A stretch of 48,361 bases of DNA from an uncultured Bacilli bacterium (GTDB lineage Bacteria; Bacillota_I; Bacilli_A; RFN20; DUOF01): assembly GCA_934101685.1 (NCBI GenBank), contig CAKORZ010000002.1, positions 1-48,361 of the forward strand. The letters are read 5' to 3'. Shown piece after piece: positions 42,659-48,361 of this stretch (position 1 is the stretch's first letter; each line of letters starts with the position of its first letter). The position numbers and the translations under genes are program-made. Below the pieces are notes generated by a model that had not been told where the DNA came from, did not search any database, and was given only the letters and a program-made list of their open reading frames with translations.

Positions 42659-43721
42659 TAAAATAAAAATAAAAAAATTTAGAAACTATGATGATTTGGA
42701 AATGATTTTTGAAAAAGGAATAAATTATTTGTTTGGTAAAAATGGTGTTGGAAAGACTAATTTAATTGAAGCAATATATTATGTAAGTAATCTTGAGTCT
42801 TTTAGAACTAACGATGATAAGGATTTAATTAAAAATTTAAAAGGAGAGTTCTTTATAGATTGTAAAGTAAATGATATAGAATATAGTTTACTTGTTAATA
42901 AGGAAGCTAAATTACTTAGTATTGATGGAATTGTTTATAAGAAATATAGGGAGTATTTAGGACATGTTAATGTTATTGAGTTTTGTCCAGAAGAAGTATA
43001 TTTATTAAAAGATTTTCCTAAAGATAGAAGAAAGTTCTTAGATAAAGAAATATCTAAAATAGATAAAGATTATTTAAATGATATTCTTATTTATAATAAG
43101 GTATTAAAGCAAAGAAATGAATTACTAAAAAGTAATGATAATTATAAAGATGATTTGCTTAGTGTATTAGATAAAAAATTAGCAGAACTTCAAATAGATA
43201 TCATAAAAAAGAGAAAAGAGTTTTTGCTTTCAATAGAAGATAAAATGAATGAATTAGATACATCTTTTAATAAAAAGTATGAGGTTAAAATAAATTATGA
43301 TTCTAACTTTGAAGGTTTATCTAAAGAAGAAATTGTTAATAAATATCTTGAAGTGATTGAAAAAGATAAGGAAAAGATGGTTACTAGTCTTGGAATTCAT
43401 AAAGATGATTTCAAAATATATATTAATGATAATGATGCTTCAATATTTGGTTCACAAGGGGAACAAAGATTTATTGTGTTATTAATTAAACTAGCGTTAG
43501 TTAAATTAATAAAAGAGAGAACAAATGATTATCCAATTTTAGTTTTAGATGATGTTTTTTCAGAATTAGATGAATTTAGAAAAAAAGAAATCTATGAAAT
43601 TATTAATGATTTTGATCAAGTATTTATTACAGGATGTAATGAAGAAGATATTAAAGGTTTTAATAGCTATATAAGCTATGAAATAAATTCAAAGGGAATA
43701 AGTAAGGGGGAAAAAGTATGA
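42648..43721 (+). CDS. recF: DNA replication and repair protein RecF
   Basis: RecF, with RecO and RecR, loads RecA at gaps. The 357 residues have KKFRNYDDL and Walker A YLFGKNGVGKTNLIEAIYY at the N-terminus, a coiled helical arm, the ABC-type signature GSQGEQRFIVLLIKLALV near 265, and Walker B PILVLDDVFSELDEFRK near 300. The start is TTG at 42648, eight bases after GAGGTA and inside the S4 gene, giving an 11-base overlap; a UUG start may limit expression. It overlaps gyrB by four bases (ATGA). Confidence 0.96.
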   Translation: MIVNKIKIKKFRNYDDLEMIFEKGINYLFGKNGVGKTNLIEAIYYVSNLESFRTNDDKDLIKNLKGEFFIDCKVNDIEYSLLVNKEAKLLSIDGIVYKKYREYLGHVNVIEFCPEEVYLLKDFPKDRRKFLDKEISKIDKDYLNDILIYNKVLKQRNELLKSNDNYKDDLLSVLDKKLAELQIDIIKKRKEFLLSIEDKMNELDTSFNKKYEVKINYDSNFEGLSKEEIVNKYLEVIEKDKEKMVTSLGIHKDDFKIYINDNDASIFGSQGEQRFIVLLIKLALVKLIKERTNDYPILVLDDVFSELDEFRKKEIYEIINDFDQVFITGCNEEDIKGFNSYISYEINSKGISKGEKV

Positions 43722-45643
43722 GCGATACTAAAGCAAATGAGCAATATACTGCCGATAATATTCAAGTCTTAGAAGGATTAGAGGCTGTTAGAAAACGTCC
43801 AGGCATGTATATTGGTACAACTTCTGAAAGAGGTTTGCATCACCTTGTATGGGAAATTGTAGATAACTCAATTGATGAAGCGTTAGCTGGTTATTGTACA
43901 GAAGTAAATGTAATAATAACACCAAAGAATGAAATTATAGTAAAAGATAATGGTAGAGGAATTCCAGTAGGTATTCACCCAAAAACTGGTATAAGTGCAG
44001 TAGAAACTGTTTATACAGTATTGCATGCTGGTGGTAAGTTTGGTGAAGGCGGAGGATATAAAGTATCTGGAGGTCTTCATGGTGTTGGTGCTTCTGTTGT
44101 TAATGCTTTAAGTGAATATGTCGAAGTTAGAGTATATAAAGATGGAACGGAATATGTTGTTAAATTTAGAAATGGTGGAAAAACAGAACAAAAATTAACA
44201 ATTGTAGGGCCTACTGATAGAAGAGGTACAACAGTTATGTTTAAACCAGATCCTGAAATATTTACAGAAACTACAGTATTCAACTATGCAATTTTAAAAG
44301 ATCACTTAAGACAAATGGCTTTCTTAAATAAGGGAGTTAAAATAACACTTGAAGATCAAAGAGAACCTAAGCAATATGAAGAATTTAAATACGATGGTGG
44401 TTTAAAAGATTATGTTAAATATATCAATCAAAATAGACAACCTATTCATGATGATATTGTTTATGTTGAGGGTGAAGAAGATGGAATTGCAGTAGAAATA
44501 GCTTTTCAATATAATGAAGGTTATATTTCAAATGTTTATTCTTATTGTAATAATATTAATACTCATGAAGGTGGTACTCATGAAGAAGGATTTAGATACA
44601 CTCTTACTCGTTTGATTAATAACTATGCAAGAAATAATAAAATGCTTAAAGATAATGATGAAAGTTTGAGTAATGATGATGTTAGAGAAGGAATTACAGC
44701 AATTGTTTCTGTAAGACACCCTAATCCTCAATATGAAGGACAAACAAAAACTAAATTAGGTAACTCAGAAGTTAGAAAAGTAGTTAATAATATCTTTAGT
44801 GCTCAACTTGAAAGATATATGGCTGAAAATCCTGCGACTGCTAAAATAATAGTAGAAAAATCAATTCTAGCTTCACATGCAAGAATGGCTGCTAAAAGAG
44901 CAAGAGAAATGACTAGAAAGAAAGGTTTACTAGAAATAACTGGTAACCCTGCTAAACTTGCTGATTGTTCAAGTAAAGATCCTACAAAGAATGAAATATA
45001 TATCGTTGAGGGTAATTCAGCTGGTGGTAGTGCTAAGATGGGGAGAGATAGAAACTTCCAAGCAATTCTTCCACTTCGTGGTAAAATCCTTAATGTAGAA
45101 AAGGCTAGACAAGATAGAATATTTGCTAATGAAGAAATTAAAACAATTATTACTGCATTGGGAACTGGTATTCAAAAAGAATTTGATATTAGTAAGTTAA
45201 AATATTATAAAGTTGTAATAATGACCGATGCCGATGTTGATGGATCTCATATTAGAGTATTATTACTTACATTATTCTATAGATTTATGACTCCTTTAAT
45301 AGAGAATGGAAACATTTATATAGCATGTCCTCCATTATATCAATTAGTATGTGGTAAAAATGTTTACTACTTATATAGTGATGAAGAACTTGAAACACTT
45401 AAAGCAGATTTAGGCGCTAATTCTAAATATGTAATTCAAAGATATAAAGGTCTAGGAGAAATGGATGCTGAACAACTTTGGGAAACAACAATGAATCCTG
45501 CTACTAGAACACTTCTTCAAGTAACTATGGATGATGCAATTGAAGCTGATAGAACATTTGCAATGCTAATGGGTGATCAAGTAGAACCAAGAAAGAACTT
45601 CATTTTGGAAAATGCTAAGTTCGTAGAAAATCTAGATATCTAA
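43718..45643 (+). CDS. gyrB: DNA gyrase subunit B
   Basis: GyrB is the ATPase subunit of gyrase, which introduces negative supercoils. The 641 residues have the GHKL ATPase (EIVDNSIDEALAGYC, DNGRGIPVGIHPKTG, GGLHGVGASVVNALS), the QTK loop in EGQTKTKLGN, and the Toprim domain with EGNSAGGSAKMGRDR near 431, PLRGKILNVEKA and MTDADVDGSHIR, ending in QRYKGLGEMDAEQLWETTM. The position between recF and gyrA, with 14 bases to gyrA, distinguishes it from ParE. Confidence 0.98.
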   Translation: MSDTKANEQYTADNIQVLEGLEAVRKRPGMYIGTTSERGLHHLVWEIVDNSIDEALAGYCTEVNVIITPKNEIIVKDNGRGIPVGIHPKTGISAVETVYTVLHAGGKFGEGGGYKVSGGLHGVGASVVNALSEYVEVRVYKDGTEYVVKFRNGGKTEQKLTIVGPTDRRGTTVMFKPDPEIFTETTVFNYAILKDHLRQMAFLNKGVKITLEDQREPKQYEEFKYDGGLKDYVKYINQNRQPIHDDIVYVEGEEDGIAVEIAFQYNEGYISNVYSYCNNINTHEGGTHEEGFRYTLTRLINNYARNNKMLKDNDESLSNDDVREGITAIVSVRHPNPQYEGQTKTKLGNSEVRKVVNNIFSAQLERYMAENPATAKIIVEKSILASHARMAAKRAREMTRKKGLLEITGNPAKLADCSSKDPTKNEIYIVEGNSAGGSAKMGRDRNFQAILPLRGKILNVEKARQDRIFANEEIKTIITALGTGIQKEFDISKLKYYKVVIMTDADVDGSHIRVLLLTLFYRFMTPLIENGNIYIACPPLYQLVCGKNVYYLYSDEELETLKADLGANSKYVIQRYKGLGEMDAEQLWETTMNPATRTLLQVTMDDAIEADRTFAMLMGDQVEPRKNFILENAKFVENLDI

Positions 45644-45657
45644 GGAGGTGCGAGTAA

Positions 45658-48246
45658 ATGGAAAACGAAAATAATGAATTAGAGAAAAAAGAAAATATTA
45701 GTGAAGATGATATTCATGATCGTAGTGTAAAACCTGTACAAATGTCTAAGGAAGTTAAAAAGGCTTTCCTAGATTATGCAATGTCAGTTATTGTATCTCG
45801 TGCACTTCCAGATGTTAGAGATGGATTAAAACCAGTACATAGAAGAATTATTCATACAATGAATGAGCTTGGTGTTCAAGCAGGAAAACCATTCAAAAAG
45901 TCAGCTAGAATAGTTGGTGATACGATGGGTAAATATCACCCTCATGGTGATACTGCAATTTATGAAGCTTTAGTTAGATTAGCGCAAGATTTCTCTTGTA
46001 GATATCCTCTTGTTGATGGACATGGTAACTTTGGATCTATCGATGGTGATGAAGCTGCTGCTATGCGTTATACTGAAGCAAGAATGTCTAAAATTGCTAT
46101 GGAAATGGTAAAAGATATAGATGAAGATACAGTAGACTTTATGGATAACTATGATGGTACTGAAAGAGAACCTACTGTTTTACCTTGTAGATTCCCTAAC
46201 TTATTAGTTAATGGTACTGTAGGTATTGCTGTTGGTATGGCTACTAATGTTCCAACTCACAATTTAGGAGAAGTTATTGATGCTGTACTTGCTATTAGTA
46301 ATGATCCTGGTATTAGTGTAATAGATTTAATGAATAATTATATTCCAGGTCCTGATTTTCCAACAGGTGGTATAATACTTGGAAGAAATGGCATTAAGAA
46401 AACTTATGAAGAAGGTAGTGGATCAATAGTAGTTAGATCTAAATGTCATATTGAAGATATGGAACATAAAGATAGAAAACGTATTATTGTTACAGAAATT
46501 CCATATCAAGTTAATAAAACAACTTTAATAGAAAAGATTGTAGAATTAGTTAAAAATAAATTAGTTGAGGGTATATCTGATTTAAGAGATGAATCTAATA
46601 GAGAAGGTATGCGTATTGTTATTGAATTAAAGAAGGATGCTGTTCCTGAAGTAATATTAAATCAACTTTATAAATTAACTCAATTACAAACTACATTTGG
46701 TGCTAATATGCTTGCTATTGTTGATGGTGAGCCAAAGGTATTAGGATTAAAAGAAATCTTAAATCAATATTTATTACACCAAGAAAATGTTCTTACTAGA
46801 AGAACTAAATTTAGATTGAATAAAGCTAATGATAAAATTCATATTTTACAAGGATTAAAGATTGCAAGTGATAATATTGATGAAATCATGAGTATTATTA
46901 GAGGTAGTCAAACTACTGATATTGCTACTGAACAATTAATGAATAGATTTAATTTATCAGAAAAACAATGTAAAGCAATTCTTGATATGAAACTACAAAG
47001 ATTAACAGGATTAGCTCGTGCTGAAATTGCTTCTAACATTGAACAATTAGAAAGAGATATAGCAGAATATCATCGTATTCTTGAAAATAAGGAAGCATTA
47101 CTTGAAATAGTTAGAACTGAATTATTAGAGATGAAGAATAAGTTTGCTGATCCTAGAAGAACAGAAATTACTAATGATTATAGTAATATAGATGATGAAG
47201 ATTTAATTCCTCAAGAAGATATTGTAGTATCACTTACTATAAATGGCTATGTAAAACGTGTTACAACTGATACTTATAAGTCACAAAATAGAGGTGGCAG
47301 AGGAGTTATGGGAATGACTACTCATGAAGATGATATAGTAGATCAATTACTTATAACTAATACTCATACTGATGTATTATTCTTTACTAATACTGGTAGA
47401 GTATATCGTATTAGAGGATATAAGATTCCTGAATATTCTAGACAATCTAAAGGATTACCAATTATTAATTTATTAAATATTGATAAGAGTGAGAAAGTTA
47501 AAGCAATGATTTCAATTGATGGCAATAGTATTAGTGGTAATGAAAAGTTATTGTTTGTAAGTAAGAATGGTATTAGTAAACGTGTAAATATTGAAGAATT
47601 TAGAAATATTAGACAAAATGGTAAGATTGCTGTTACTCTTAAAGAGGGCGATGAATTATTTGCTGTTAAGAAAACAAATGGTAATGAAGATATTATTATT
47701 GCTGCTAGTAATGGTAAGGCTGTAAGATTTAATGAAAATAACATTAGAAGTATGGGTAGAACAGCTAGTGGAGTTAAGTCTATTAATGTAGGTAATGGTG
47801 AGGTTGTTGGTGTAGCTACATCAAGTCAAGGTGAATATATATTAGTATTGACTGCTAAAGGTTATGGTAAGATGTCTCATATAGATGAATATCGTGTTAT
47901 GACTAATAGAGGAGGAAAAGGTGTTAAGACTGTAAATGTTACTGAAAAGAATGGTAATTTAGTATGCCTTAAGACTGTAAGAGGCGATGAAGATTTACTT
48001 GTTGTTACTAACAAGGGAGTTATCATTAGAGTTCCTCTAGAGCAAGTTAAAGTTGCTAGTAGAAATACTCAGGGTGTTAGAATAATTAAGATAGCAGAAG
48101 GTTCAGTAGTTTCTTCAATAGCAGTTGTGGAAAAAGATGAAACAGTTGAAGAAGAAATTAAAAAACAAGAAGAAAATGAACCTCAAGAAGTAGTTAATGT
48201 AACTATACCTGAAGAAACAAAAAATGAAGAGTTAGAAGAAGAGTAG
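45658..48246 (+). CDS. gyrA: DNA gyrase subunit A
   Basis: GyrA cuts and rejoins DNA and wraps it. The 862 residues start with a short acidic extension before the core ALPDVRDGLKPVHRRI. The catalytic Tyr138 is in AAAMRYTEARM. In the quinolone region (YHPHGDTAIYEALVRLAQ) the position of E. coli Ser83 is Thr99 and of Asp87 is Glu103. The C-terminal wrapping domain holds a GyrA box QNRGGRG (canonical QRRGGRG), confirming gyrase rather than ParC. The last 30 or so residues are a Glu-rich tail (QEENEPQEVV and ELEEE). The ribosome site is AAGGAGG. It ends the operon. Confidence 0.98.
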   Translation: MENENNELEKKENISEDDIHDRSVKPVQMSKEVKKAFLDYAMSVIVSRALPDVRDGLKPVHRRIIHTMNELGVQAGKPFKKSARIVGDTMGKYHPHGDTAIYEALVRLAQDFSCRYPLVDGHGNFGSIDGDEAAAMRYTEARMSKIAMEMVKDIDEDTVDFMDNYDGTEREPTVLPCRFPNLLVNGTVGIAVGMATNVPTHNLGEVIDAVLAISNDPGISVIDLMNNYIPGPDFPTGGIILGRNGIKKTYEEGSGSIVVRSKCHIEDMEHKDRKRIIVTEIPYQVNKTTLIEKIVELVKNKLVEGISDLRDESNREGMRIVIELKKDAVPEVILNQLYKLTQLQTTFGANMLAIVDGEPKVLGLKEILNQYLLHQENVLTRRTKFRLNKANDKIHILQGLKIASDNIDEIMSIIRGSQTTDIATEQLMNRFNLSEKQCKAILDMKLQRLTGLARAEIASNIEQLERDIAEYHRILENKEALLEIVRTELLEMKNKFADPRRTEITNDYSNIDDEDLIPQEDIVVSLTINGYVKRVTTDTYKSQNRGGRGVMGMTTHEDDIVDQLLITNTHTDVLFFTNTGRVYRIRGYKIPEYSRQSKGLPIINLLNIDKSEKVKAMISIDGNSISGNEKLLFVSKNGISKRVNIEEFRNIRQNGKIAVTLKEGDELFAVKKTNGNEDIIIAASNGKAVRFNENNIRSMGRTASGVKSINVGNGEVVGVATSSQGEYILVLTAKGYGKMSHIDEYRVMTNRGGKGVKTVNVTEKNGNLVCLKTVRGDEDLLVVTNKGVIIRVPLEQVKVASRNTQGVRIIKIAEGSVVSSIAVVEKDETVEEEIKKQEENEPQEVVNVTIPEETKNEELEEE

Positions 48247-48260
48247 AAATTACTCTTCTT
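48236..48260 (+). terminator. Hairpin at the end of gyrA (weak terminator)
   Basis: A 10-bp stem AAGAAGAGTA/TACTCTTCTT closes a 5-base loop. The gyrA TAG straddles the top of the left arm. Only short T stretches follow, so termination would be partial. Confidence 0.5.
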
Positions 48261-48261
48261 T

Positions 48262-48298
48262 CAGACTGTTGACAAATAGGTCGGTGAGTCTGTAAATA
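48262..48298 (+). promoter_or_regulatory. Inverted repeat with a TTGACA promoter element downstream of gyrA
   Basis: CAGACT (48262-48267) and AGTCTG (48287-48292) form an interrupted inverted repeat, with GAC/GTC pairing inside. TTGACA (48269-48274) lies within it. An 18-bp spacer leads to TAAATA (48293-48298), a weak -10. It could drive a short transcript or the next gene beyond the window. Confidence 0.35.
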
Positions 48299-48317
48299 AA
48301 TTTGTGTAAAGTTAAAT

Positions 48318-48355
48318 CCCTCTATGGTAAGATAAAAATACCAAGGAGGGTTTTT
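48318..48355 (+). terminator. Second hairpin terminator near the window end
   Basis: CCCTC/GAGGG and TGGTA/TACCA pair across a small internal loop (48318-48329 with 48339-48350), around a 9-base A-rich loop. TTTTT follows. It is oriented for rightward transcription and is a better terminator than the gyrA hairpin. Confidence 0.7.
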
Positions 48356-48361
48356 ATATAT

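Noticed and set aside
1..48361. Alternative genetic code with UGA as tryptophan, as in mycoplasmas
   Set aside because: UGA ends rnmV, dusB, yabG, HtrA and recF in sensible places, and tryptophan in conserved motifs is UGG.
1..48361. CRISPR arrays, insertion sequences, tRNA or rRNA genes
   Set aside because: No regularly spaced direct repeats, transposase motifs or cloverleaf/rRNA signatures were seen. tRNA detection by eye is limited.

Overview
The window is a strongly AT-rich stretch of bacterial chromosome around a replication origin. Gene content and order (rpmH, rnpA, yidC, jag and mnmE on one side; dnaA, dnaN, an S4-domain gene, recF, gyrB and gyrA on the other) point to a low-GC member of the Bacillota. 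The mix of Bacillus-like synteny (tatD-rnmV-rsmA-yabG; gdpP-rplI-dnaB; walJ-HtrA-rlmH) with many lineage-specific secreted proteins suggests an uncultivated, gut-type Bacilli or Clostridia relative. That placement is inference. TGA is used as a stop and TGG as tryptophan, so the genetic code is the standard bacterial one. YabG, a sporulation protease, suggests descent from, or membership of, a spore-forming group.

Layout. Bases 1-4595: a 5'-truncated rsmI, then convergent pth-mfd. Bases 4650-17297: one 12.6-kb gene for a 4215-residue secreted, membrane-anchored protein. It has an N-terminal beta-propeller-like region and at least 14 Ig-like modules. Bases 17457-18629: a divergent orphan gene with a ParB-like motif. 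Bases 18641-22557: an operon of a Clp ATPase, dusB and folD. Bases 22633-26210: yabG, a metallo-beta-lactamase-fold gene, rsmA, rnmV and tatD. Bases 26217-30119: mnmE with a small coiled-coil gene, then jag, yidC, rnpA and rpmH. Bases 30120-30511: the origin region, with one perfect DnaA box and several variant boxes. Bases 30512-33927: dnaA, dnaN and a lipoprotein. Bases 34016-35097: rpsF-ssb-rpsR with a leader. Bases 35188-42308: gdpP, rplI, dnaB, walJ, an HtrA-like pseudoprotease, an intact HtrA-like lipoprotein and rlmH. Bases 42440-48246: the S4 gene, recF, gyrB and gyrA.

Genes left of the origin run mostly leftwards and genes right of it run rightwards, so most are co-directional with replication. 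The exceptions are rsmI and the ParB-like orphan. The housekeeping genes cover replication start and elongation (dnaA, dnaN, dnaB, ssb, gyrase, recF), ribosome and tRNA maturation (rsmI, rsmA, rnmV, rlmH, mnmE, dusB, rnpA, pth), membrane insertion (yidC, jag) and c-di-AMP turnover (gdpP).

The least expected items are the giant surface protein with its many close cysteine pairs, the HtrA pseudoprotease beside an active-looking paralogue, the orphan ParB-fold gene sharing a divergent promoter region with the giant gene, a Clp ATPase without its middle domain, and a 26-bp perfect palindrome over the gyrase operon promoter.
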